Assembly: GCF_013149785.1 (NCBI RefSeq)
Contig: NZ_JABEZU010000002.1
Span: forward strand, 806,001-870,000
Reading direction: 5' to 3'
Length of the DNA stretch: 64,000 nt
Source: Isoptericola halotolerans
Lineage (GTDB): Bacteria > Actinomycetota > Actinomycetes > Actinomycetales > Cellulomonadaceae
The notes under the pieces were generated by a model, which saw only the letters and a program-made list of their open reading frames with translations, was not told the origin of the DNA and ran no database searches. Within the stretch, counting starts at the first letter, position 1, and each line of letters begins with the position of its first letter. Below are positions 49,227 to 57,753 of the stretch, piece by piece. The position numbers were made by a program, and so were the translations under genes.

Positions 49227-50641
49227 CAGGCGTCGTCCTCGTCTCCACCAGCTCCCAGCTGGAACGCCAACTGGTCTCCAAGGTTAGTCTTCAGGTAGTC
49301 AACTACGTTGGACTTTGTCATCACCGTCACTGCGGCTGATGCACGCCATGACTCTTGCATGGGATGTAGGCGAACTGTGGTCGCTGCACGTCCACCGCGC
49401 GTTACGGGTGTAGGCATCGCAAGGACTAGATCGTCCTTGTCCTGCTTCCGTACAAACATCGGTGAATGTGTGTTGACGATGACCTGACGCATTGGATTCT
49501 CGTCACCTGGCGCTTCGTCGGGATCAACGGCGAGATCGTGCACGAGGTCTACCATTGCTTGGATTCTCGCTGGATGGATCCCGTTCTCGGGCTCCTCCAT
49601 GCAGATTACGCCATCGAATTCCGGGTCAGCTTCCATGATGCTCAACGCAAGAAACCGCAGTGTACCGTCTGAGAGGTTGCGTGCGGGGATTTCCGGGCCG
49701 GCACCGATGCCAGCCTTCAAGGTGAGGAGCTCACGACGCTCGTCGAAATCGACCCGAATACTCCGGACGTCAGTTAGGGCTGACGCTGCCGCGGCAACCC
49801 GTGAGTTGATGTCAGTATCGGCGGTACCCATGCGCAGTAGGGCCGCGGCCAAGTGGGCTCCGTTTGGCGATACCGATGTAGGCGCGGTAACCTCGTCCGG
49901 CTGTCGCATTGCGGAAGGTTCGAGTGCAAGCAAATGCCACCGCCTCATTTCGTTCCGCGCAGCAAGGATCGTCGGAGCATCAACAGTGGTAGTAGTGCTA
50001 ACAAGCGTCCTTGGCGCGCTGGCCGCCGGTGATTTGCGTGGCTGTCCCCGGCTTCCGCCATCTTGGTGGACGTTAATCGTAATATCACCGCTGTCGGTCT
50101 CTGCGGTCGAGATGAAATCTGCGTTGCGGCGGCGGTTGTAGATTGCCGTATCTCGGAATGATTTCTTACCTCGCGTCCATGGCATACGTTGCACCGCTTG
50201 GCCTGCTCGCATGCTCTCCAAGTTTTCCTCAAGAAGTCTGATGGTTGCGCTCCGCCCGAGCGGTCCGGTTTGCGCGGCGGGATGATATTCAAGTACGAGT
50301 TCATAGCGGAGCCAGGTGGTCGTAGCAGAACCCTGTCGGCCGAAATCGTCCGTTACATCGCTCGGAACGATCATCTCTGCGGCGAGTCGCATGCGACGCG
50401 GGCCATTATTGCCATCGTCGAAGAAGAGCATGCCCGGGTCCGCAGGTCCCCCGTCGGTGGACCGGACCATAGCCGCTGCCTCGACAAAGGTCCGATCGGC
50501 AAGAAGTGAAAGAAAAACGATAGCGTCAAATATGTTCGACTTTCCGACTGAGTTTGGCCCCGCAATGCATGTATACGGGCCAAAGTCGGAACTGAACCCC
50601 AAAAGATTCTTGAACCCATCGACTTCGAGTCGCGTCAGCAT
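49226..50641 (-). CDS. AAA-family ATPase, SMC/OLD-like
   Basis: ATG 50641 (MLTRLEVDGFKNL) opens a 471-aa protein; AGGG eight bases upstream supports it over ATG 50647. Walker A is GPNSVGKS (residues 28-35), the ABC-type signature is LSDGTLRFLAL (about 330), Walker B is DGVICMEEPENGIHP (about 350), and VNTHSPMFV (about 405) is the switch/His segment. This layout is that of OLD-like AAA ATPases. It is upstream of, and fused by overlap to, the DUF4276 gene. A, T and wobble-position AT are visibly more frequent than in flanking genes. Confidence 0.85.
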   Translation of the reverse strand: MLTRLEVDGFKNLLGFSSDFGPYTCIAGPNSVGKSNIFDAIVFLSLLADRTFVEAAAMVRSTDGGPADPGMLFFDDGNNGPRRMRLAAEMIVPSDVTDDFGRQGSATTTWLRYELVLEYHPAAQTGPLGRSATIRLLEENLESMRAGQAVQRMPWTRGKKSFRDTAIYNRRRNADFISTAETDSGDITINVHQDGGSRGQPRKSPAASAPRTLVSTTTTVDAPTILAARNEMRRWHLLALEPSAMRQPDEVTAPTSVSPNGAHLAAALLRMGTADTDINSRVAAAASALTDVRSIRVDFDERRELLTLKAGIGAGPEIPARNLSDGTLRFLALSIMEADPEFDGVICMEEPENGIHPARIQAMVDLVHDLAVDPDEAPGDENPMRQVIVNTHSPMFVRKQDKDDLVLAMPTPVTRGGRAATTVRLHPMQESWRASAAVTVMTKSNVVDYLKTNLGDQLAFQLGAGGDEDDA

Positions 50642-51122
50642 GCCCATGACCCTACAGAACAATCTGGGCGCTCGGGAGTCCGACGCGCGCACCGTGAACC
50701 ATGTTGCTGCGGCTTCCGTGTCGGCATCGGATCACTAGTGGGGTCGGCGTGTAGGTCATGTCCGGCGACCGGCGGGTAGAAGTGGGCTCGGGGCGATTCG
50801 GTGGGTGGTTCCCGTTCTGCACGATCGCGTGGCAGCACTAGTCTCGGCGTGGTCGTACCGCTCCAGCGTTGCTTGGGAGGGCGGTTTCCGACGGCGTGCC
50901 GTCAGGCAACGCCGTGTCGCGGACCTGCAGGGCGTCTTGCGGGCCAGGAGCACGGCTGGGAAGCACGACGTCGCACCGGGATCGGACCGGGCCAAGAACA
51001 CCACAGAACCAGCATGGTTCGTTGTGGATGTTGGTGCGCGAGGTCTCCAGTCGGCCCGTTGCGACAGGTTCAACCCACCCTGTGTGACGATGTTGCAGAA
51101 GAGGGCTCTTTGCCGTGGCAGG
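50642..51122. other. 481-bp stretch without a convincing gene
   Basis: It lies between the AAA ATPase start and the maltokinase stop, both leftward. Reading frames here give arginine/serine-rich products with no recognisable domain. The promoter of the ATPase operon must lie in the left part. No terminator or insertion-sequence end could be proven. The segment GTTGCGACAGGTTCAACCC (51058-51076) and nearby words look unlike their surroundings and may be a relic of transferred DNA. Confidence 0.4.
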
Positions 51123-52535
51123 TCAGATAGTCAGCACCCGGTCGACGGCGCCGAGCGGGATGGGCAGCCACTCCGGGCGGTGGTGGGTCTCGTAGACGAC
51201 CTCGTACAGCGCCTTGTCCAGGACCAGCGCACGCAGCAGCAGCTCCGCGGTGCCGTCGTCCATCAGGGCGCCGGGCCCCGACGCCGTCGCCGCGGCCGTG
51301 CGGTACCCGTCCACGAACGCCCGGGTCGCCTCCGCCTGCCAGGCGGCCGGGTCCGGTGCCGCCCCGATCGCGGCCGCGTAGTCGAACGACCGCAGCATCC
51401 CGGCCACGTCCCGCAGCGGCAGGTCGGGTCGGGTCCGCTCGGCGACGGGACGTTGCGGCTCGCCCTCGAAGTCGAGCACCTTCCAGGCGCCGTCGCCGAA
51501 CAACGTCTGGCCCAGGTGGAGATCGCCGTGGACGTGCTGGGTCGGCAACGGGTGGGGCAGGGCCGACAGCCGCTCGACGAGCCGGTCGAACAGCGCGGCG
51601 ATCTCGTCGGCGCGGTCCGCCACGGACGGGGCGTCGCCGACCGCGCGCTCGGCCCGCGCACGCAGCCCTGACACGAACGACGCCGCGTCGAGGGAGGGGC
51701 CGGGCGGCAGCACCCGGACCATGCGTTCGTGCAGCTCGGCGACCAGCCGTCCGAGGTCGTGGGCATGACCCGCGAACGACTCGCCGCGGCTCGCCACGTC
51801 GCAGGCCAGCTCGAAGCCGTCGGCCGCGTGCGGCACCAGCTCCGACACGATGGCCAGGTGCACCGGCAGGCCCACCGAGTCTGCGGCCGCCACGTCGATC
51901 TCCAGCGCGCCCAGGAACCGGGGCACCCCGTCCCAGCCGTCCTCGGTCAGTGCCTGGGGGACCACGACGTCGGGGTGCGGCCCGTCGGCCACCGTGCGCA
52001 GGATCTTGAGCATCCCACCCGCTCCACCGGGCGACGGGACGCCGGGCAGGATCACCGAGGTGTTCGACTGCTCGCCGGCCAGCACCCGGCCCCGCTCCGT
52101 GAGGGACTCCGGCCGGCCCTCGACCCCCATCGCCCGCAGCAGCGTCAGCCAGCAGACCGGGTGGGCGCCGCCGTCGTGCACGGCGACCTCGCCGGACGCC
52201 GTGGTGACGGTGTCGATGAAGCCCGGGCCGGGCGTCGCCGGGTCGGTGAGCACCAGCGGGACCTGGACGGTCACCTCGCCGCCCGGCAGGGCGGCCCCGA
52301 CCAGGCGGGTGAGAAGCAGCACGACGTCCGCCGACGTCGCGGCCAGGGCCTCGCCGTCGGGCCCGGTGGTGGTCTCTTCCTCACCGTTCGCCTCGAACGT
52401 GACGGCGAGCCACGGGTCGGCGCGGACCTCGCCGTGACCGGGGTACCAGCGCCGTGTGGGCAGCCAGGTGGCCAGCAGGGCCTCGATGTTCGGGTCGGGT
52501 CCCTCGGCTGCGGTCCGCACGGCGACGTCGATCAT
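51123..52535 (-). CDS. mak: Maltokinase (Pep2/Mak)
   Basis: ATG 52535 starts a 470-aa protein with WLPTRRWYPGHG near the N-terminus, a kinase-like fold, HVHGDLHLGQ (catalytic loop) and KVLDFEGEP (metal-binding), and a C-terminal end EWLPIPLGAVDRVL typical of actinobacterial maltokinases. It phosphorylates maltose to maltose-1-phosphate for GlgE. It follows treS by 5 bp as the last gene of glgE-treS-mak. Its start choice excludes a longer frame that runs into treS. Confidence 0.93.
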   Translation of the reverse strand: MIDVAVRTAAEGPDPNIEALLATWLPTRRWYPGHGEVRADPWLAVTFEANGEEETTTGPDGEALAATSADVVLLLTRLVGAALPGGEVTVQVPLVLTDPATPGPGFIDTVTTASGEVAVHDGGAHPVCWLTLLRAMGVEGRPESLTERGRVLAGEQSNTSVILPGVPSPGGAGGMLKILRTVADGPHPDVVVPQALTEDGWDGVPRFLGALEIDVAAADSVGLPVHLAIVSELVPHAADGFELACDVASRGESFAGHAHDLGRLVAELHERMVRVLPPGPSLDAASFVSGLRARAERAVGDAPSVADRADEIAALFDRLVERLSALPHPLPTQHVHGDLHLGQTLFGDGAWKVLDFEGEPQRPVAERTRPDLPLRDVAGMLRSFDYAAAIGAAPDPAAWQAEATRAFVDGYRTAAATASGPGALMDDGTAELLLRALVLDKALYEVVYETHHRPEWLPIPLGAVDRVLTI

Positions 52536-52540
52536 GGCGG

Positions 52541-54340
52541 TCAGGCCTCCGTGTCCGTCGCTGTGCGGGCCCCGCCGTCGGGCGGCGTGGCCACCAGCCA
52601 GTAGAAGTCGCGAGACCCCCAGGAGAGACTGACCCGCCCGTCGGGGCCGACGGGCGGGAACTTCCCGCCACCGAACAGGTCGGTGAGCGACCACCCCTCG
52701 AGGCCCGGCGCCTCGATCGTCGCCGACCGGGCGGTGGCCGACAGGTTCGCGGCCACCAGGAGCGTCTCGCCGTCGGTGCGGGTGAACGCGAGGACCGACT
52801 CGTCGTCGGCCGCCAGGGCCGCGAACTCGCCGGTGCCGAAGGCCGGGTGCAGACGGCGCACGGCGAGCATGCCGTGCACCCAGTGCAGCAGGGAGCTGGG
52901 CTGCGCCAACTGTGCTTCCACGTTCGTGTGCTGGTAGTGGTGCACCAAGGACTGGTTGAGCGGCAGGTACAGCTTGCCCGGGTCGGCCGTGGAGAAGCCC
53001 GCGTTGCGGTCCGGCGTCCACTGCATGGGGGTGCGCACGGCGTCACGGTCCGGGAGCCAGATGTTGTCACCCATGCCGATCTCGTCGCCGTAGTACAGGC
53101 ACGGGCTGCCCGGCAGGGACAGCAGCAGGGCGTGCGCGAGCTCGATCTCCTTGCGGGAGTTGTCCAGCAACGGGGCGAGCCGACGCCGGATGCCGACGTT
53201 CGCGCGCATACGGGGGTCCTGGGCGTACCACCCGTACATGGCGGCGCGCTCCTCGGTGGAGACCATCTCGAGGGTGAGCTCGTCATGGTTGCGCAGGAAC
53301 GTGCTCCACTGCCCGCCGGGGGCCGGGATGTCAGGGGTGTCCGCCAGGATGTCCAGCAGCTGGGTGGCACGCTGGTCCTTCAGCGCGTAGTAGATGCGTG
53401 GCATGACGGGGAAGTGGAAGCACATGTGGCACTCCGGGTCCTCGGCCGTGCCGAAGTACTCCACCACCTCCTGCGGCCACTGGTTCGCCTCGGCCAGCAT
53501 GATGCGGCCCGGGAACTCCTCGTCGATCATCCGCCGGACGCGACGCAGGAACTCGTGGGTGCGGGGCAGGTTCTCGCAGTTGGTGCCCTCCTCCTCGAAC
53601 AGGTAGGGCACGGCGTCCAGCCGGAAGCCGTCCACCCCGATCCGCAGCCAGAACCGCGCGACCTCGAGCATCGCCTCGGCGACCTTCGGGTTCTCGAAGT
53701 TGAGATCGGGCTGGTGGCTGAAGAACCGGTGCCAGAAGTACTGGCGGCGGACCGGGTCGAACGTCCAGTTCGACGTCTCGGTGTCGACGAAGATGATGCG
53801 CGCGTCCTGGTATCGCGTGCTGTCGTCGGACCAGACGTAGAAGTCGCCGTACGGCCCGTCCGGATCGGCGCGCGAGGCCTGGAACCAGGGGTGCTGGTCG
53901 CTCGTGTGGTTCATGACCAGGTCGACGACCACCCGGATGCCCCGGGCGTGGGCGGCCTCGATGAGCTGCTGGAAGTCCTGCAACGTCCCGTACTGGGAGG
54001 CGATCGCGGTGAAGTCCGCGACGTCGTACCCGCCGTCGCGCAGCGGCGACGGGTAGAACGGGGGCAGCCACAGGCAGTCGACACCGAGCCACTGCAGGTA
54101 GTCGAGCCGGTCGACGATGCCCCGCAGGTCTCCCGTGCCGGCGCCCTCGGTGTCCGAGAAGGCGCGGACGATGACCTCGTAGAAGACCGCCTTGCGGTAC
54201 CAGTCCGGGTCGTCGGTCAGGCCTGGCTTGGCCAGCGGGGGCGGCTCCGGCTGCGCCCGCGGCGGGAGCGCCTGGACGGGGATCTGACGCGTGATGGGGC
54301 GCGGCACGTCGACGCCCCCTGCGTTCACCGAGGCGTTCAT
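52541..54340 (-). CDS. treS: Trehalose synthase
   Basis: ATG 54340 overlaps the glgE stop (ATGA) and gives 599 aa. It is a GH13 enzyme: [18 protein letters not shown] start, [26 protein letters not shown] with nucleophile Asp242, LAEANQWP with the acid Glu and [10 protein letters not shown] with the third Asp. It interconverts trehalose and maltose. The first 45 residues are a proline-rich tail not needed for the fold. Neighbouring mak uses the maltose. Confidence 0.95.
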   Translation of the reverse strand: MNASVNAGGVDVPRPITRQIPVQALPPRAQPEPPPLAKPGLTDDPDWYRKAVFYEVIVRAFSDTEGAGTGDLRGIVDRLDYLQWLGVDCLWLPPFYPSPLRDGGYDVADFTAIASQYGTLQDFQQLIEAAHARGIRVVVDLVMNHTSDQHPWFQASRADPDGPYGDFYVWSDDSTRYQDARIIFVDTETSNWTFDPVRRQYFWHRFFSHQPDLNFENPKVAEAMLEVARFWLRIGVDGFRLDAVPYLFEEEGTNCENLPRTHEFLRRVRRMIDEEFPGRIMLAEANQWPQEVVEYFGTAEDPECHMCFHFPVMPRIYYALKDQRATQLLDILADTPDIPAPGGQWSTFLRNHDELTLEMVSTEERAAMYGWYAQDPRMRANVGIRRRLAPLLDNSRKEIELAHALLLSLPGSPCLYYGDEIGMGDNIWLPDRDAVRTPMQWTPDRNAGFSTADPGKLYLPLNQSLVHHYQHTNVEAQLAQPSSLLHWVHGMLAVRRLHPAFGTGEFAALAADDESVLAFTRTDGETLLVAANLSATARSATIEAPGLEGWSLTDLFGGGKFPPVGPDGRVSLSWGSRDFYWLVATPPDGGARTATDTEA

Positions 54341-56391
54341 GCCGGGCCGATCCTCAGCACGTGGGCCACCTGCTGCTGCGGGTCGAGGCGGACGAAGGGG
54401 TGTGCGCCCCAGGGGTACGACTGCCCGGAGAGCAGGTCGTGGGCGGTGAAGAAGGGTTGGTCCTCGACGCCCTCGGGTCTGACCAGTCCGAGGGCCTCCA
54501 GGTCGAGAAGCACCGTGGACTCCTGCACCTCGTGAGGGTCCAGGGTGAGGACCACGAGGACGACGTCGTCCTGCGTCGCGCCGGGGCGGCCGGTGGCGGG
54601 CAGGTGCTCGGCGCGGACCCGTCGGGAGAACGCGACCACCTGGTCGTTCGTGGTGGGGTGCACCGAGAGGTTGCGCAGCTGCTGCAGGGCGGGGTGCGCC
54701 CGGCGGACCTCGTTGAGCTTGCCGAGCAGCATGGAGATGCCGATGTCGTCGGCCTGCGCCCAGTCCCGGGGTCGGTACTCGTACTTCTCGTTGTCGATCT
54801 GCTCGTCGGCGCCGGGACGCGGCACGTTCTCGACGAGCTCGTAGCCGGAGTAGATGCCCCACGTCGGCGCCCCCGTCGCGGCCAGGACGGCACGGATCGC
54901 GAAGCCGGCGACGCCGCCCTCCTGCAGGTACGGCGGCAGGATGTCGTGCGTGGTCGGCCAGAAGCTGGGTCGCATCACGGCACCGGCCTCGCCGGAGACC
55001 TCCTGGAGGTACTCCAGGACCTCCTCCTTCGTGTTCCGCCAGGTGAAGTACGTGTAGGACTGGTGGAAGCCGATGCGGGCGAGGGTGGCCATCATCGCGG
55101 GCTTGGTGAACGCCTCGGACAGGAAGATCACGTCGGGGTCGGTGGCGTGGACCTCCGCGAGCAGCCACTCCCAGAAGTCCAGGGGTTTGGTGTGCGGGTT
55201 GTCCACCCGGAACAGGGTGACGCCGCGGTCGATCCACAGGCGGACCACCCGCAGGACCTCGGCGTAGATCCCCGCCGGGTCGTTGTCGAAGTTCAGGGGG
55301 TAGATGTCCTGGTACTTCTTCGGTGGGTTCTCGGCGTAGGCGATCGACCCGTCGGCGCGCACCGTGAACCACTCGGGGTGCTCGGTCACCCAGGGGTGGT
55401 CCGGCGAGCACTGCAGGGCCAGGTCGAGAGCGACCTCGAGCCCGTTCTCGTGGGCCTCGGCCACGAACGCCTTGAACCCGCGCTCGGTGCCGAGCTCGGG
55501 GTGGATCGCGTCGTGGCCGCCGTCGGGCGACCCGATGGCGTACGGGCTGCCCGGGTCGCCGGGCTGCGCCTCCAGGGTGTTGTTGCGGCCCTTGCGGAAG
55601 GTCGTGCCGATCGGGTGGATCGGGGTGAGGTAGACGACGTCGAACCCCATGGCCGCGATCGCGGGCAGCCGCTTCGCCGCGGAGACGAACGTCCCGGACC
55701 GCCAGGTGCCGTCACGACGCTGCGTCGCGCCCTCGGACCGCGGGAACATCTCGTACCAGGCACCCGTCAGCGCCAGCTCACGATGCACGCGCAGGGGATA
55801 GGTCGGGCTCGGGCTCATCATCCGGCGCAGCGGGATCCGGCGCAGCGCGTCCCGCACGGCCGTGGTGGTGGCCATCGCCAGCCGGGCCTCGGCGGGCCGG
55901 GTGGTGTCGGCCAGCTCGCGGGCGACGTCAGCGAGCAGCTCGGCGTCCTCGGGTGTGCGGCGCCGCTGCAGGCTCTTGGCGGTGATCTGCTCGAACAGCA
56001 GGGCACCTTCGGTGAGCATCAGGTCGACGTCCTGCCCGGCACCGACCTTGATGACGGCGTCGTGCGCCCACGTCGCGTACGGGTCGGACCACGCCTCGAC
56101 GCGGAACGACCAGTCGCCGGTCGCGTCCGGCTGCAGGAACCCGCGGAAGCGGTCCAGGCCGGGGGAGACGTCCTCCATGGGCGCCCACGAGTGGACCTTG
56201 CGGTCCGGGCCGAACAGGACGGCGGTGGCGTTCACGGCGTCGTGCCCCTCCCGGAAGACGGTCGCCTCGACGGGCACCACCTCGCCGGGGGTCGCCTTGG
56301 CCGGCCACCGGCCTCCTTCGATCACGGGCGAGACCTCGATCACGGGGATGCGACCGACGGGACGGGGTGGTGCTGGCTGGGGCGACGTCAC
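54337..56391 (-). CDS. glgE: Alpha-1,4-glucan:maltose-1-phosphate maltosyltransferase
   Basis: A 684-aa GH13_3 enzyme starting at GTG 56391, [18 protein letters not shown]. Asp397 in [12 protein letters not shown] (nucleophile) and Glu426 in FLSEAFTKP (acid/base) keep the 29-residue spacing of Asp394/Glu423 in the Streptomyces enzyme. It extends alpha-1,4-glucan by two glucose units from maltose-1-phosphate. A TAGCGT -10 (56398-56403) six bases upstream predicts a leaderless operon mRNA. Confidence 0.95.
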   Translation of the reverse strand: MTSPQPAPPRPVGRIPVIEVSPVIEGGRWPAKATPGEVVPVEATVFREGHDAVNATAVLFGPDRKVHSWAPMEDVSPGLDRFRGFLQPDATGDWSFRVEAWSDPYATWAHDAVIKVGAGQDVDLMLTEGALLFEQITAKSLQRRRTPEDAELLADVARELADTTRPAEARLAMATTTAVRDALRRIPLRRMMSPSPTYPLRVHRELALTGAWYEMFPRSEGATQRRDGTWRSGTFVSAAKRLPAIAAMGFDVVYLTPIHPIGTTFRKGRNNTLEAQPGDPGSPYAIGSPDGGHDAIHPELGTERGFKAFVAEAHENGLEVALDLALQCSPDHPWVTEHPEWFTVRADGSIAYAENPPKKYQDIYPLNFDNDPAGIYAEVLRVVRLWIDRGVTLFRVDNPHTKPLDFWEWLLAEVHATDPDVIFLSEAFTKPAMMATLARIGFHQSYTYFTWRNTKEEVLEYLQEVSGEAGAVMRPSFWPTTHDILPPYLQEGGVAGFAIRAVLAATGAPTWGIYSGYELVENVPRPGADEQIDNEKYEYRPRDWAQADDIGISMLLGKLNEVRRAHPALQQLRNLSVHPTTNDQVVAFSRRVRAEHLPATGRPGATQDDVVLVVLTLDPHEVQESTVLLDLEALGLVRPEGVEDQPFFTAHDLLSGQSYPWGAHPFVRLDPQQQVAHVLRIGPA

Positions 56392-56397
56392 ACCCCC

Positions 56398-56403
56398 ACG
56401 CTA
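56398..56403 (-). promoter_or_regulatory. -10 element of the glgE-treS-mak operon (leaderless)
   Basis: TAGCGT on the minus strand, exactly six bases before GTG 56391. No clear -35 at the standard distance was seen. Confidence 0.5.
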
Positions 56404-56474
56404 GTCACGGCACCGCAGGTCTGCGCGACAACATGCCCGACGCGGCGTACCTTCCTTCGCCCGCCACCCGCCAT

Positions 56475-56549
56475 CCGCGAAGTAGTACCTCCGGTTCTCC
56501 GGAAGTACACCGCGGGTACTTCCGGAGAACCGGAGGTACTACTTCGCGG
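56475..56549. repeat. 75-bp palindromic repeat, copy 1
   Basis: A perfect 34-bp inverted repeat (arms 56475-56508 and 56516-56549) with a 7-base loop ACCGCGG. The outer 20 bases are identical to copy 2 at 57679-57753. It lies between the divergent starts of glgE (56391) and the DUF559-like gene (56613), where a terminator would make no sense, so it may be a REP- or MITE-like element. Confidence 0.85.
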
Positions 56550-56612
56550 CGTGCAGGCGGGTTGTCCACAGGCTGTCAGTGCCGACGGCGTCAGAACTGA
56601 CAGCATCCCGGC

Positions 56613-57689
56613 ATGGACGACACCGGCTCACCGACCCCCGGCCGACCGGAACGCGGGCCCTCCGGACGGCGCGGCCCCCGGCCCTCCATGACCGGCCCGC
56701 CGCAGGCGCCCGGCACCCGTCGTCCGGCTCGGCGACCCGGCGACACTGCGGTGCCGGAGCCACGCGCCCTGCCGGAGGTGGTGCGGTTCGACCCGGCTCG
56801 GCGCTCCGTCATCGAGCGATCGCTCCGGCGCGGTCAGCTGCGTCGGGTGCGGCAGGGCGTCTACCTCCCGGCGGTGGTGGACGACGGCGGCCCCGCGCTC
56901 CGGCGTCAGCGCCGCGTCCTGGAGAAGGCGGCCGCCGTCGCCGCGACCCTGAGGAGCGACGTCGTGTTCAGCCACGAGACGGCCGCGCTGATCCACGGCC
57001 TGGCTCTCTACCGACTCGCTGACGAGGTCCATGTCACCCAGCGGACCAAGCCGAGGGTGCGCAAGCGGTGGGACCCGGACCTGCGTCGGCACGCTGTCCC
57101 GCTGCCCGACCGGGACCGGACGGTGGTCCGCGGTCGGGCCGTCACGACGATCGAGCGCACCCTCGTCGACTGTGCGCGGTGGCTGCCCGGCCCGCAGGCG
57201 TTGGTGATCGCCGACTCCGCGCTGCGAGCCGGAGCCGACCTGCGTCGGGTCGGCAGGATCCTCGCCGAGGCAGCGGGCCGGCCAGGTGTCCGCCAGGCGC
57301 GGTGGGTGGTCGACCTCGCCGACGCGCGGGCGGAGTCGCCGGGGGAGTCCCTGGTGCGGTGGCACCTCCTGGACCATGGTCTGGCCGCTCCCGATCTGGC
57401 GGTCCCGGTCGCGACCCGACGGGGGACGAGCTGGATCGATCTCGGTTGGCCCGACCTCCGGGTCGGGATCGAGTTCGACGGTGCGGTCAAGTACTCGGGT
57501 GGAGACTACGGTGACCCGCACGAGCGGCTGGTGGCGGAGAAGATGCGGCACGACGCCCTCGTCGAGGCGGGGTGGTTCATCCTGCGTGTCACCTGGGCGG
57601 ACCTCGGGGATCCGGCCGCGCTGGTGGGTCGCGTCCGCACCGCGCTCGCGGAGGCCGGGCGCCGTCGTCGCCTCGTGTCCGCGAAGTAG
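56613..57689 (+). CDS. AbiEi-like winged-helix plus DUF559 nuclease-like protein
   Basis: The 358-aa product begins with a proline/arginine-rich tail (about 1-50) that may not be translated; the conserved part starts at LPEVVRFDPARRSVIERSLRRGQLRRVRQGVY, the wing-helix region found in AbiEi-type antitoxins. ATLRSDVVFSHETAALIHGL follows. The C-terminal 100 residues hold IEFDGAVKYSGG and EKMRHDALVEAGWFILRVTW, the DUF559/very-short-patch-repair-like PD-(D/E)xK pattern. No toxin partner is adjacent. The stop codon (57687-57689) lies inside repeat copy 2. Confidence 0.8.
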   Translation: MDDTGSPTPGRPERGPSGRRGPRPSMTGPPQAPGTRRPARRPGDTAVPEPRALPEVVRFDPARRSVIERSLRRGQLRRVRQGVYLPAVVDDGGPALRRQRRVLEKAAAVAATLRSDVVFSHETAALIHGLALYRLADEVHVTQRTKPRVRKRWDPDLRRHAVPLPDRDRTVVRGRAVTTIERTLVDCARWLPGPQALVIADSALRAGADLRRVGRILAEAAGRPGVRQARWVVDLADARAESPGESLVRWHLLDHGLAAPDLAVPVATRRGTSWIDLGWPDLRVGIEFDGAVKYSGGDYGDPHERLVAEKMRHDALVEAGWFILRVTWADLGDPAALVGRVRTALAEAGRRRRLVSAK

Positions 57690-57753
57690 TACCTCCGGTC
57701 GCCCGGTAGTACGCCGTGGGTACTTCCGCAGCGCCGGAGGTACTACTTCGCGG
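57679..57753. repeat. 75-bp palindromic repeat, copy 2
   Basis: Same architecture as copy 1: 34-base arms (57679-57712 and 57720-57753) and a 7-base loop, but with six arm mismatches in the inner part; the outer 20 bp pair perfectly. It lies between convergent genes: the DUF559-like stop is in the left arm and the FAD-dehydrogenase stop (57754-57756) begins right after the right arm. It could act as a bidirectional terminator here. Confidence 0.85.

Noticed and set aside
50756-51073. 105-codon leftward frame as a small gene or transposase remnant
   Set aside because: Arg/Ser/Thr-rich with no domain or ribosome-binding site; a shadow-type frame. The underlying stretch is reported only as unexplained.
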